In this document: piece by piece, positions 44,268 to 54,121 of the stretch
Position numbering within the stretch: the first letter of the stretch is position 1
Layout of the letters: each line of letters starts with the position of its first letter
Source of the DNA: Aquibacillus saliphilus
GTDB lineage: Bacteria; Bacillota; Bacilli; Bacillales; Amphibacillaceae
Assembly (NCBI RefSeq): GCF_020404745.1
Contig: NZ_JAIZAP010000012.1
Span: 62,001-126,000 of the forward strand
Direction: 5' to 3'
Length of the DNA stretch: 64,000 nucleotides
Position numbers and translations under genes: made by a program
The notes under the pieces: model-generated
What the model was told of the DNA's origin: nothing
What the model saw: the letters and a program-made list of their open reading frames with translations, nothing else
Database searches by the model: none

Positions 44268-44305
44268 AAATGGCTATCCCTGTAAATTTGAGGATAGCCA
44301 TTTTT
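44268..44305 (+). terminator. Riboswitch expression-platform terminator before cheX
   Basis: Twelve-bp stem aaatggctatcc/ggatagccattt followed by T residues. The tggctatcc module is shared with the motA leader terminator. Confidence 0.9.
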
Positions 44306-44387
44306 ACTGGGATTTTTTAAATCTTTATCAAATTAATATAAATAAAATGCTTATATTGATCTTTAATAAAAAGGAGTAGTGAATTAT

Positions 44388-44846
44388 TTGTTAACAACAG
44401 AAGAGAGAAGTCAAAATGTCACCAACTTGTTAAATGGGACAATTACATCGATAAAGAATGTTATTCCATTAGAACTAAACTTAGATAAGCCTCAAATATC
44501 GGAACAGTCATTAAAAATTGAATTTGGGGTATTGATCGGGATCACCGGAGATATTAAAGGGAAAATGATTTTGAATGGAGATCCTGCTGTCTTTGGATAT
44601 ATTGGCCACAAAATGTTTGGTATGCCTTTAGAAGGTGAGATGCTCTCCTCTTTTAGCGGAGAATTAGGCAATATGATCGCTGGTGGAATGTCTACGAATA
44701 TAATTGAACAAGGACTTGGCACGGACATCACTTCCCCAACTATCCTAGAAGGAAAAACAACGCTAAGAGGTTACAAAAAAGCACTTCTTTTGCCGGTATC
44801 TTTTGAGAGTGCTGGAACAATGAATATTTATCTGTTGTTAGATTGA
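44388..44846 (+). CDS. cheX: CheX-like CheY-P phosphatase
   Basis: Protein of 152 residues of the CheC/CheX/FliY group. The phosphatase motif E-x2-N is seen in SGELGNMIAGGMSTN (about residue 87). Only one such motif is present, as in CheX. Dephosphorylates CheY-P to reset the signal. TTG at 44388 (11 nt after AAGGAG) is preferred; a GTG at 44379 is too near the site. First gene of the riboswitch-controlled chemotaxis operon. Confidence 0.82.
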   Translation: MLTTEERSQNVTNLLNGTITSIKNVIPLELNLDKPQISEQSLKIEFGVLIGITGDIKGKMILNGDPAVFGYIGHKMFGMPLEGEMLSSFSGELGNMIAGGMSTNIIEQGLGTDITSPTILEGKTTLRGYKKALLLPVSFESAGTMNIYLLLD

Positions 44847-44872
44847 TAGTGATTTAGGGAGGAGGTTTTTAC

Positions 44873-46855
44873 ATGGACACAGATCAGTACAAGGAGATAT
44901 TCCTTGATGAAAGTCGAGAACATTTACAAGCAGTCAATGACAATATATTGAAATTAGAAAAAAATCCAAATCAGTTGGATTTGGTAAATGAAATTTTTCG
45001 TTCCGCCCATACCTTAAAAGGAATGGCTGCAACGATGGGATTCGAGGATATTGCATCGTTAACACACCAAATGGAGAATGTGCTTGATTTAATTCGTAGG
45101 AATGAATTAGCTGTTACAACAGCAGTTATTGATATCACTTTTGAAGCGATTGAATCCTTGGAAGAGATGGTTAGCGAAATTAGTGAAGGTGGAGAAGGGA
45201 AAAAGGATGTTTCCCATCTTGTATCTCAGCTAGAACGAATCGAGAAAGGAACTGCCTCACAAAAAGTAGATAACATCGACAAGGAAGTTTCGGTAGATAT
45301 GAATTTAGATCAATATCAGTCGACTATTATTTCCCAATCAAAAGACCAAGGGTATCAGGCATTTCAACTAACGATTCAATTAAATGAAGACTGTATGTTA
45401 AAAGCAGCCCGTGTCTATATGATTTTTGAGGCTTTGGAAGAATTGGGGGAAGTAATCAAAGCCGTTCCTTCTGTGGAAGAACTGGAAGAGGAAAAATTCG
45501 AACAGTCGTTTTCACTGATTCTTCTATCTAAAGAAAATGAATTTATTATCGAAAAACGGGTTAAACAAGTTTCTGAGGTATATAGTGTCAAAGTATTTAG
45601 CTTAGATCAGATCCAAAAAGAAGAAGTGACGGTCATTGAAGCTAGTACCGAAGATTCTAAGGTTCATGAGGAAAAACCTCAATCGAAAAGTAAAAGTGCA
45701 GCTTCGAAAACGATTCGTGTCAACATTGAACGAATTGATCACCTGATGAATTTGTTCGAAGAGATGGTCATCGACCGTGGAAGGTTAGAAGACCTTTCGA
45801 AAAAGGTCGGGGACCAGGAATTAATCGAGACCGTTGAACATATGTCGAGAGTATCACAGGATATGCAAGGCATGATGTTAACGATGCGGATGGTACCAGT
45901 CGAACAAGTATTCAATCGATTTCCACGTATGGTACGAGGTCTTGCCAAGGACCTTAACAAAGAAATTGAACTGAAAATTAGTGGTGCGGATACCGAATTA
46001 GATCGAACAGTTGTCGATGAAATTGGCGACCCACTTGTCCACTTAATTCGTAATTCGATGGACCACGGGATAGAATCGCCTGAGAAACGGGTGCAACAAG
46101 GCAAAGAAAAGACCGGAACACTAGAATTACGCGCATTTCATAGTGGGAATCATGTGATAATCGAAATAGAAGATAATGGTGCCGGCATTAATCGTGAAAA
46201 AGTAATTGAAAAGGCCATTGCCAATGAACTGGTTACCGAAGAATGTTCGGAGAAGTTAACGAATGAAGAAATTAACGATTTGATATTTGCTTCAGGCTTT
46301 AGTACCGCTGATCAAGTTTCTGATGTCTCCGGAAGAGGAGTGGGATTAGATGTAGTAAGAAGTAAAATTGAATCGCTAGGTGGACATATTTTTGTTGAAT
46401 CGGAAAAAGGACGAGGAAGTAAATTTTCAATTCAGTTGCCGTTAACCTTGTCCATTCTTGCAACTTTACTTGTCAAAGTAGTCGATGAAACCTATGCAAT
46501 TCCCCTTTCTTCTATCGAGGAAACTGTACTTTTAAAGCCAGAACAAATCATGAATATGCAACAGCAGCCAGTCATGGATTTTAGAGGAAAAGTAATACCG
46601 ATTCTTTCTTTAGCCGAAGTGTTTCAGGTTCCAAGTTATCAAAAAAGTACGGAACAAGGAAATACAGCGGTAGTGATTGTAAAAAAAGGAGAAAAAATGA
46701 CTGGATTAATAGTCGATTCCTTTATTGGGCAAAAAGAAGTCGTCTTAAAGTCATTAGGAGAATTGTTGCAAGATGTAAAGGGCATATCCGGTGCAACGAT
46801 ATTAGGCGACGGACGCGTTTCATTAATCATTGATTCCAATGCATTAGTTAAGTAA
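44873..46855 (+). CDS. cheA: Chemotaxis histidine kinase CheA
   Basis: Multidomain kinase of 660 residues. HPt domain with phosphorylated H46 (FRSAHTLKGMAATMGF), P2 CheY-binding domain (about 145-255), dimerisation helices (290-350, RIDHLMNLFEEMVIDRGRLE), HATPase_c (LVHLIRNSMDHGIESPEKRV, DNGAGI, SGRGVGLDVV), and CheW-like regulatory domain to the end. All catalytic boxes are intact. Start after AGGGAGGAGG. Confidence 0.97.
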   Translation: MDTDQYKEIFLDESREHLQAVNDNILKLEKNPNQLDLVNEIFRSAHTLKGMAATMGFEDIASLTHQMENVLDLIRRNELAVTTAVIDITFEAIESLEEMVSEISEGGEGKKDVSHLVSQLERIEKGTASQKVDNIDKEVSVDMNLDQYQSTIISQSKDQGYQAFQLTIQLNEDCMLKAARVYMIFEALEELGEVIKAVPSVEELEEEKFEQSFSLILLSKENEFIIEKRVKQVSEVYSVKVFSLDQIQKEEVTVIEASTEDSKVHEEKPQSKSKSAASKTIRVNIERIDHLMNLFEEMVIDRGRLEDLSKKVGDQELIETVEHMSRVSQDMQGMMLTMRMVPVEQVFNRFPRMVRGLAKDLNKEIELKISGADTELDRTVVDEIGDPLVHLIRNSMDHGIESPEKRVQQGKEKTGTLELRAFHSGNHVIIEIEDNGAGINREKVIEKAIANELVTEECSEKLTNEEINDLIFASGFSTADQVSDVSGRGVGLDVVRSKIESLGGHIFVESEKGRGSKFSIQLPLTLSILATLLVKVVDETYAIPLSSIEETVLLKPEQIMNMQQQPVMDFRGKVIPILSLAEVFQVPSYQKSTEQGNTAVVIVKKGEKMTGLIVDSFIGQKEVVLKSLGELLQDVKGISGATILGDGRVSLIIDSNALVK

Positions 46856-46869
46856 AGGAGGTTATATCC

Positions 46870-47331
46870 ATGGAAACTTTAGTAAAAGTGATTGTTTTTC
46901 AACTAAAGAATAATCAATATGGTGTCAACATTCAACAAGTACGATCAATCGAACGCTTGCAGAACGTGACGGAGGTTCCTCAAACGGTTGATTTTATTAA
47001 AGGAGTCATTAATCTCCGCGGTGAGATTACACCGATTATAGATTTAAAGGAACGACTACATATTGGCGAAACAGAGTACACAGATGACACCCGTGTTCTG
47101 ATAATAAACATAAATACCATTCAAGTAGGACTAATTGTCGATGCCGCAACAGATGTGATAGATATTGACTCTTCTATTATTGATGCGCCACCTGAAATGA
47201 TTGGTGGGGTTACGGAAGACTATATAACAGGTGTTGCTAAATTAGAAGATAAACTATTGATTTTATTAAACCTAGAATGTGTCTTAAATATGGATGAAAT
47301 CAAAAAGATTGAGGAAGTCGTTGAGGACTAA
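46870..47331 (+). CDS. cheW: Chemotaxis coupling protein CheW
   Basis: CheW-domain protein of 153 residues linking receptors to CheA. Marks: VIVFQLKNNQYGVNIQQVRS, GVINLRGEITPIIDLKERL, VLIININTIQVGLIVDAATD. 14 nt after cheA; AAAGGAGG site. Confidence 0.96.
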   Translation: METLVKVIVFQLKNNQYGVNIQQVRSIERLQNVTEVPQTVDFIKGVINLRGEITPIIDLKERLHIGETEYTDDTRVLIININTIQVGLIVDAATDVIDIDSSIIDAPPEMIGGVTEDYITGVAKLEDKLLILLNLECVLNMDEIKKIEEVVED

Positions 47332-47354
47332 CGTGAAAGAAGGAGAGTACAACA

Positions 47355-47711
47355 ATGGCAAAAATTTTAATAACGGATGATGCAGCATTTATGCGCATGC
47401 AGTTAAAAGATATATTGACAAAACTTGGCCATGAGGTAGTTGGAGAGGCAGAAAATGGACAAGTGTCCGTAGCAAAATACCAGGAATTACAACCGGACCT
47501 TGTCACAATGGATATAACGATGCCGGAGTTAGATGGTGTTGGTGCATTGAAGGAAATTAAAAAGTTCGATGCACATGCGAAAGTAATCATGTGTTCGGCA
47601 ATGGGCCAACAAGGCATGGTGGTAGAAGCGATACAAGCAGGTGCGAAAGATTTTATTGTCAAACCATTTACGTCTGAGAGGATTGACGAAGCACTTAAAA
47701 AAGCACTTTAA
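47355..47711 (+). CDS. cheY: Chemotaxis response regulator CheY
   Basis: Single receiver domain of 118 residues. D8/D9, phosphoacceptor D53 ([13 protein letters not shown]) and K102-like Lys in KDFIVKPF are present. CheY-P binds the flagellar switch. Neighbours CheX (phosphatase), CheA (kinase) and CheR are all in this cluster. Confidence 0.95.
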   Translation: MAKILITDDAAFMRMQLKDILTKLGHEVVGEAENGQVSVAKYQELQPDLVTMDITMPELDGVGALKEIKKFDAHAKVIMCSAMGQQGMVVEAIQAGAKDFIVKPFTSERIDEALKKAL

Positions 47712-47740
47712 GAAATACAACTATAAAAGGGGCGTTATTA

Positions 47741-49438
47741 ATGAAAAATCTACTTAATTTTAAAAGTATTCGAATAAAAATACTGTTTGGTTTTAGTCTA
47801 GTTATTTTAATGGTACTGATTTTAGGAGTACTAAACTTTTTGTCAATCAATAATATCAATAAAGATACGGGAGATATTATTGATGAACAACTTCCGTTAT
47901 TAGTTGCAAATGAAAAGTTAGCGTTCAACATGTCACAACGAATTGCATTGACACGAGGATATGCTTTGTTCGGTGATGAAGAATTCAGGGAAGGGTTTGA
48001 TGAATACACAAAAAGTAGTATTCAATATGAAGAGGATATCTTAGCAACAAGTTATTCAGAAGAAGTTAAGGTGCTTATCGACAAGAGTGTCCAATGGCAA
48101 AAAACTGTAGAAAATAGTGTATTTGCTGAGTTGGACCGTGGAAACGAAGAAGCTGCTTTAGAGAATTTAGCATTAGTTGTTAAACCAATGGCTAATGAAA
48201 TTATGGATGGGTTTGAAGAGTTGGCAATCCAACGTGAACAATTAGTTAAAGAAGAAGGTCAAAATATAGTGGAAAATGGTCAAGTTAGTCTAGTTGCAAG
48301 TATAGTGATTTCGATTCTAGTAATAATTATTGGCATTGTTGCTGCACTAATAACTGCTCGTGTAATTTCCAATCCAATTAAAACAATAATGGAACGTTTG
48401 AAGTTAATTGCTGATGGAGACCTAAGTCTTGAGCCACTTAAATCGAACTCTAAAGATGAAACTGGACAATTAGTGGTTGCGACGAATCAAATGAACGATA
48501 AAATGCGTGAAGTTTTACAACAAATTAATACTGTATCTGAAACAGTAAGTAGTTCAAGTGAGGAATTAACACAATCAGCTGGTGAAGTGAAGGAAGGTTC
48601 AATTCAAGTTGCGACTACTATGCAAGAATTGGCATCTGGATCGGAATCACAAGCAAATAATGCAACAGATCTTTCTGCTGTAATGGAGACATTTGTGGCT
48701 AGAATGCAAGAAGCGAATGCAAATGGAGACGACATCTATCGATCTTCCAACGATGTGCTTGGTATGACAGCAGAAGGCGGTAAATTGATGGATGCGTCAG
48801 TTAAACAAATGGCAACTATAGACCAAATTGTACAAGAAGCAGTACAGAAGGTTAAAGGTTTAGATACACAATCTCAAGAAATATCGAAGTTAGTATCTGT
48901 CATTAAAGATATTGCTGATCAAACGAACCTTTTAGCATTAAACGCGGCAATTGAGGCGGCACGTGCAGGAGAACACGGTAAAGGATTTGCTGTTGTAGCT
49001 GATGAAGTACGAAAACTTGCTGAACAAGTTAGCGTATCGGTTACGGATATCACAGGAATTGTAGAAAGTATTCAAACTGAGTCGACAGGGGTTGCGAAAT
49101 CCTTACAAGGTGGCTATCAAGAAGTAGAAAAAGGAACGGGTCAAATTAAGACTACCGGAGAAACCTTTAAAGGAATTAATAATGCCGTGAAGGAAATGGT
49201 AGAGAAAATAAAATCCGTTACAACTAATTTGTCTACGATGTCTGCAAGTAGTCAAGAAATGAGTGCTTCTGTTGAAGAAATCGCCTCTGTTTCTGAAGAA
49301 TCTGCAGCAGGTATCGAACAAACTTCAGCTTCTGCTCAACAAACTAGTAGCTCGATGGAAGAAGTTTCCGATAGTTCAGACGAACTTGCTAAATTAGCCG
49401 AGGAATTGAATGGACTGGTTCAAAAGTTTAAGTTGTAA
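47741..49438 (+). CDS. Methyl-accepting chemotaxis protein
   Basis: Receptor of 565 residues. TM1 (residues 13-35), extracellular four-helix-bundle region (36-185), TM2 (187-207), HAMP (208-262), signalling domain with hairpin tip ([20 protein letters not shown]) and C-terminal methylation helix. The 4HB_MCP-type ligand region gives no clue to ligand. Cotranscribed with cheY (29 nt). Confidence 0.95.
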   Translation: MKNLLNFKSIRIKILFGFSLVILMVLILGVLNFLSINNINKDTGDIIDEQLPLLVANEKLAFNMSQRIALTRGYALFGDEEFREGFDEYTKSSIQYEEDILATSYSEEVKVLIDKSVQWQKTVENSVFAELDRGNEEAALENLALVVKPMANEIMDGFEELAIQREQLVKEEGQNIVENGQVSLVASIVISILVIIIGIVAALITARVISNPIKTIMERLKLIADGDLSLEPLKSNSKDETGQLVVATNQMNDKMREVLQQINTVSETVSSSSEELTQSAGEVKEGSIQVATTMQELASGSESQANNATDLSAVMETFVARMQEANANGDDIYRSSNDVLGMTAEGGKLMDASVKQMATIDQIVQEAVQKVKGLDTQSQEISKLVSVIKDIADQTNLLALNAAIEAARAGEHGKGFAVVADEVRKLAEQVSVSVTDITGIVESIQTESTGVAKSLQGGYQEVEKGTGQIKTTGETFKGINNAVKEMVEKIKSVTTNLSTMSASSQEMSASVEEIASVSEESAAGIEQTSASAQQTSSSMEEVSDSSDELAKLAEELNGLVQKFKL

Positions 49439-49484
49439 GCACGAATTGTTATAAGATGTTGTCGATATAGATTTAAACGTAAGG

Positions 49485-49527
49485 GTAGTCAGTCAAGGAT
49501 TGTTACGCTGACTACTCCTTTCTTTTT
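49485..49527 (+). terminator. Intrinsic terminator after the MCP gene
   Basis: Stem gtagtcag/ctgactac, then tcctttcttttt. It would end or reduce transcription into the degU-like, GGDEF-EAL and cheR genes. Confidence 0.75.
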
Positions 49528-49618
49528 GGAAAAACGGCTGTTTCTCTAGAAAACGTAAAACCAATTCCACATAGATATTGTTAACATCGAAAGAAAGACT
49601 AAAAAAAGGTGAAGAAAA

Positions 49619-50251
49619 ATGAAGATGATGATTATTAAGGAACCTTCTCTTCTAAGAGAAGGAATGTTAAATGTATTACGTGAAAGTTTTGGTGAGGAAA
49701 AAATTGTAGTCTATGGGTCAGATGATTTGCCGGATTTCTCTAAAATGGAATGCAAATCTGATTTAATTATTATTGATTGTGATACAGATATCGACATTTT
49801 GTCGTCTATTACTTATTTTAGAAACCAAAATAAGAAAATCATTGTATGGACATCTAGTTTAGATAACCATATTTTAATGGACTTATTTAAATTAGATTTA
49901 GATGGATATTTTTACAATGGAATGGAAAAGGAAGAATTACTTTCCTCCATTATGTCAGTATTTAATGGAAAGCAATTTGTCCACCCATCCCTGTCAACTA
50001 TTCTCCTAGGAGATTACGTACGAATCAATAAAAAGATCGCAAACAAACCAGTTGGCATTTTATCTAATCGAGAATGGGAAGTACTAGAACTTCTTACTAA
50101 AGGGTGTAAAAACGAACAGATTGGAACGTTTTTGTTTATTTCTGAAAAGACCGTTAAAGGTCATGTCAGTAATATTATGAAGAAAATGGATGTCCCTGAC
50201 CGAACAAATGTCGTATTGACCGCGCTTCGAAACAAATGGGTTGTCATTTAG
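49619..50251 (+). CDS. DegU/NarL-type regulator with degenerate receiver
   Basis: Protein of 210 residues. The LuxR-type HTH is intact (LSNREWEVLELLTKGCKNEQ, FISEKTVKGHVSNIMKKM). The receiver is degenerate: the acidic pair is K7/E8 instead of DD, and the conserved Lys is N100 (GYFYNGMEKEE); only D53 remains. Phosphorylation as in DegU is therefore unlikely. Overall layout parallels DegU (226 residues), so it is a diverged paralogue. It precedes the GGDEF-EAL gene by 3 nt and may control the cluster. Confidence 0.88.
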   Translation: MKMMIIKEPSLLREGMLNVLRESFGEEKIVVYGSDDLPDFSKMECKSDLIIIDCDTDIDILSSITYFRNQNKKIIVWTSSLDNHILMDLFKLDLDGYFYNGMEKEELLSSIMSVFNGKQFVHPSLSTILLGDYVRINKKIANKPVGILSNREWEVLELLTKGCKNEQIGTFLFISEKTVKGHVSNIMKKMDVPDRTNVVLTALRNKWVVI

Positions 50252-50254
50252 GAG

Positions 50255-53071
50255 GTGAACAGCATAAAAGGATTATCCTTTTGGAAGTCTAAAACATTTT
50301 GGAAAATCATTTGTATTAATGTAGTTATTGTTGGAGGATTGTTTTTGCTTTTAACGTTAACATCACGACAGGTTCTATCCGATTACTCAGAGGAACACTA
50401 TAAAACACTTTCAGAAAATACAACGTCTCGAATAAAGAATAAAGTAAACAATACCGTATTGGATTTAAAACAGCTAGGCACCCTTGTTCAGGAGAATTCA
50501 TCCTTATTAGTAGATAACACCAGCCAGTTAAACGACTATTTAAGAAATGTAATCGGATATTCTCAGTATATAGATGGGGGTACAATCATTAACCGAGAAG
50601 GATCTGTTATTGGTTATTATCCCGAAGACCTGCAATCTGTAGACAACTTAATGGACCGGGATTATGTACAACAATCAATTCGTTCGAAAATGATAGTGTT
50701 TAGTAATATAGTCAGCACACATAATCGGGATATTGTCGTAATGTCGATACCGCTACTGAAAAATCATGAAGTAGAACGTGTTGTTAATTTGTCTATTCAT
50801 TTAAAAAGTAATACATTTTTTCATTCTCTTGTGGAGGAATTAGAAATCACAGAGGAAAGTTATGCGTATATCATTGACGATAACGGAAGAATATTATTTC
50901 ATTCTAACACCAATAAAATAGGAAAAATCGATTTTTCGCCAAATATAATCGAGACAGTAATGAGTGAAAATTACGGATATGAAAAGGTAACAAATGAAGA
51001 AGATGATGCCTTTTACGCTTCTTATAATTATATTGGAGGTCTAGGATGGAAGATTGTTGCACTAGTTCCTGTGAAATCCACGTTCGTATCTTCAGTTGAA
51101 TTTCAAAACATCCTAATTCCAATTTTTGTTACCTTATCTATAGTGTTATTTCTAATTATTACCTTCATGATGCACCAAAACCATAAACCATTCACAAGAT
51201 TGTTTGAAGCGATCGAATCAATTAGTAAAGGGGAATATACTACTTTGATAGAAGGGGTAGATGAGAAAACAGAAATAGGAACCATTATCGCTAAATTTAA
51301 TGTTATGGTCGATGAACTTGAACAATATAAAGAGGAAAATCGTCAAAAGACTAAAGAGTTGAAGAAGCACCGAAATTTCTTGAACCGAGTGATTGACTAT
51401 AATCCAAACGGAATTTATGCGATGAATTGGTCTGGGGAATACACATTAGCAAACAAAGAGTATGCCAGCATGTTCGATTTAACTCCTGATGATATTATAG
51501 GTAAAAAAGAACAAGAATTTAATCCGGATATAGAATCCGTACAAAAGTATTTAAAAATTAATCGTGATGTCATCACTAGTGGAGTAGAAAGGGAAATTGA
51601 AGATTATTTCCTAGACGACGATGGGAATAAACGATGGTTTCATATTGGGAAAGTCGCTATAACTAATGATAATGGTGAGGCAGAGGTACTCACTGTTGCA
51701 ACAGATATAACCGATCGCAAACAACAGGAAGAAGTAATTACACATCAAGCCTATCATGATGATTTGACGGGGATACCGAATCGAAAACTGTTTAAAAAAA
51801 GACTAAAACAAGAAGTAGAGGCTGCAAACGAAAATGATTATGCATTCTCCTTACTTTTTTTAGACTTGGACCGTTTCAAGTATATTAATGATACCTTTGG
51901 TCACGATGCAGGAGATGCTTTATTACAAATGGTAAGCAATCGTTTTGATAGCTGTCTTTCGAATCAACATATCATCTTTCGATTAGGCGGAGATGAGTTT
52001 ACCGTTATCATTCCAGGAGTGAATCAACGTCAAGAAGTTGCGGATTTATCCAAAAAAATATTAACTGCCTTATCGGAACCGTATGAGATTGATGGAAATC
52101 GGTTCATTATTACCGCTAGTATCGGGATTAGCATCTTCCCGAATGATGGTCAAAGCGCGGATTTCTTAACGAAAAATGCTGATATTGCCATGTATCAAGC
52201 TAAAGATCAAGGGAAAAATACTTTCCGCTTTTATACACCGGATATGGAAACTGAACTAGCAATGAAGTTAAAATTAGAAATGGATCTTTATCTAGCATTA
52301 CAAAGAGATGAGCTATTTATTCACTATCAGCCCATTACGGATACAAAAACGGAGAGTATAGCTGGAATGGAAGCCTTGCTTCGGTGGGAACATCCACAAT
52401 TGGGACTAATTTCACCAGCTCAATTTGTACCGATTGCAGAAGAAACCGGCCTAATTCACTCGATAGGTGAATGGGTGTTAAGAACCGCGTGTATCCAAAC
52501 GAAAATGTGGCAAGAAGAAGGAAATTATCCGATTAAAGTATCGGTTAATTTATCTCCCGTTCAATTAAGAGATGCTACGATAGTCGATAAGGTTGAAGGG
52601 ATTTTACAAGAGACTGGACTTGATCCAGTATGGCTAGAATTAGAAATTACAGAATCAACGATTATGGAGAATAAACGAGAAGTAGTGAAAATTCTTAAAC
52701 GATTACGAAGTTTCGGGGTTCGTATTGCAATTGATGATTTTGGCACGGGATATTCTTCATTGAATGTGTTAAAACGATTGCCAATCGATACCATAAAAGT
52801 AGACCGTTCCATCGTACAACATTTATTGGAAAAAGAAGTGGATGATGTGATTCTAACTGCGGTATTTGATATCGCTAAAAAAATGAATTTAACGGTTATC
52901 GCAGAGGGTATTGAAACAGAGGAACAGTATAATTACCTAAAAGAAAAATACTGTCAATATGTACAAGGATTCTTGTTCAGTCAACCGTTAACAAATGAAC
53001 AATTCATCCAATTTTTAAAGAAGAAATCGCATAACGATTATCACTTGAGAAGAGTCAATGGTGTTAAATGA
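50255..53071 (+). CDS. dCACHE-HAMP-PAS-GGDEF-EAL protein (c-di-GMP cyclase/phosphodiesterase)
   Basis: Membrane protein of 938 residues. TM1 (about 18-38), extracellular dCACHE sensor (45-283), TM2 (285-308), HAMP (309-362), PAS (375-490), GGDEF (505-655; GGDEF at 578-582), EAL (670-925; EAL at 706-708). The EAL-domain catalytic text is preserved (DDFGTGYSSL, IKVDRS, AEGIETEEQ). No RxxD inhibitory site precedes GGDEF. Both activities look possible. Start is uncertain: GTG at 50255 lies within the ribosome binding site ggaggtga, whereas an ATA at 50264 has ideal spacing. Confidence 0.93.
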   Translation: MNSIKGLSFWKSKTFWKIICINVVIVGGLFLLLTLTSRQVLSDYSEEHYKTLSENTTSRIKNKVNNTVLDLKQLGTLVQENSSLLVDNTSQLNDYLRNVIGYSQYIDGGTIINREGSVIGYYPEDLQSVDNLMDRDYVQQSIRSKMIVFSNIVSTHNRDIVVMSIPLLKNHEVERVVNLSIHLKSNTFFHSLVEELEITEESYAYIIDDNGRILFHSNTNKIGKIDFSPNIIETVMSENYGYEKVTNEEDDAFYASYNYIGGLGWKIVALVPVKSTFVSSVEFQNILIPIFVTLSIVLFLIITFMMHQNHKPFTRLFEAIESISKGEYTTLIEGVDEKTEIGTIIAKFNVMVDELEQYKEENRQKTKELKKHRNFLNRVIDYNPNGIYAMNWSGEYTLANKEYASMFDLTPDDIIGKKEQEFNPDIESVQKYLKINRDVITSGVEREIEDYFLDDDGNKRWFHIGKVAITNDNGEAEVLTVATDITDRKQQEEVITHQAYHDDLTGIPNRKLFKKRLKQEVEAANENDYAFSLLFLDLDRFKYINDTFGHDAGDALLQMVSNRFDSCLSNQHIIFRLGGDEFTVIIPGVNQRQEVADLSKKILTALSEPYEIDGNRFIITASIGISIFPNDGQSADFLTKNADIAMYQAKDQGKNTFRFYTPDMETELAMKLKLEMDLYLALQRDELFIHYQPITDTKTESIAGMEALLRWEHPQLGLISPAQFVPIAEETGLIHSIGEWVLRTACIQTKMWQEEGNYPIKVSVNLSPVQLRDATIVDKVEGILQETGLDPVWLELEITESTIMENKREVVKILKRLRSFGVRIAIDDFGTGYSSLNVLKRLPIDTIKVDRSIVQHLLEKEVDDVILTAVFDIAKKMNLTVIAEGIETEEQYNYLKEKYCQYVQGFLFSQPLTNEQFIQFLKKKSHNDYHLRRVNGVK

Positions 53072-53134
53072 AAAGTAAAGCCTTAAACACTACGGTAACC
53101 CTCGTGGGTATGAAAAGAAGGGAATAAGTCGTCT

Positions 53135-53908
53135 ATGCAAAACGATTATCAATATTTTATTGAAAAAGTCAAAAAGAAAACAGGAATTGATCTTTCTTTA
53201 TACAAAGAACAACAGATGAAGCGCCGAATAACGTCTTTGAGTAACAAGCACGGCTATTCTAGCTTGCAAAGTTTTTACAAAGGTATAGAGAAGGATAAAG
53301 AATTATTGGAAATATTTTTGAATTATTTAACGATTAATGTTACTGAATTTTATCGAAATCGTAAGCAGTGGGATACTTTAGAGAAGACCATTTTGCCCAA
53401 TATTATCCAAGAACAAGGCAAAATTAAAGTATGGAGTGCAGCTTGCTCAACCGGAGAAGAACCATATTCGTTAGGAATTCTTTTAACTAAATACTTAGAT
53501 GCTTCAAAAATATCGATTTCAGCTACGGACCTAGATCAGACTATTTTAAATCGAGCGAAAGTCGGTCTGTATTCTGAAAAAGCCTTAACAGAAATCGCAA
53601 AGGATGAAATAGCCAGATGCTTTACTAACAGCGGTGATTCTTATCAAATATCTAGTCAAATCAAACGGGTGATCACCTTTAAAAAACATGATTTATTAGT
53701 AGATAGTTACCCAAGAAATTATGATTTAATCGTTTGCCGTAATGTGCTTATTTACTTTACCGAAGAGGCGAAAGATACGATTATTCAAGGGTTTAGCCAA
53801 TCGTTAAAAAAAGGTGGTATTTTGTTCATTGGTTCAACAGAACGAATTCATAATCCTAAACACTATGGATTAGAATCCGTTAGTTCATTCTTCTTTCGAA
53901 AATTATAA
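53135..53908 (+). CDS. cheR: Chemotaxis protein methyltransferase CheR
   Basis: S-adenosylmethionine-dependent methyltransferase of 257 residues that methylates receptor glutamates. N-terminal helical domain, then IKVWSAACSTGEEPYSLGIL, ISATDLDQTILNRA and YDLIVCRNVLIYF. In B. subtilis cheR lies elsewhere, near ndk/aroF. No cheB or cheD is in the window. Confidence 0.95.
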   Translation: MQNDYQYFIEKVKKKTGIDLSLYKEQQMKRRITSLSNKHGYSSLQSFYKGIEKDKELLEIFLNYLTINVTEFYRNRKQWDTLEKTILPNIIQEQGKIKVWSAACSTGEEPYSLGILLTKYLDASKISISATDLDQTILNRAKVGLYSEKALTEIAKDEIARCFTNSGDSYQISSQIKRVITFKKHDLLVDSYPRNYDLIVCRNVLIYFTEEAKDTIIQGFSQSLKKGGILFIGSTERIHNPKHYGLESVSSFFFRKL

Positions 53909-54121
53909 TAGTATTTGAGAGACAGTAAGTTGATGCTGTTTTCTCTTCTACTAATCTATGAAAAAGATGTGTCTTTAAATGAGTTTAACGACAGGGTTCG
54001 TATTTCAAATTAGTCTCGGGATATTAAAAATAGCCGGAATTAAGAAAATTATAAGTAGATCGAGTGCAAATTGATAGAGTTAGAGGATTTCAGTTGTCGA
54101 AATTGCTTACCAACGAAAGGG

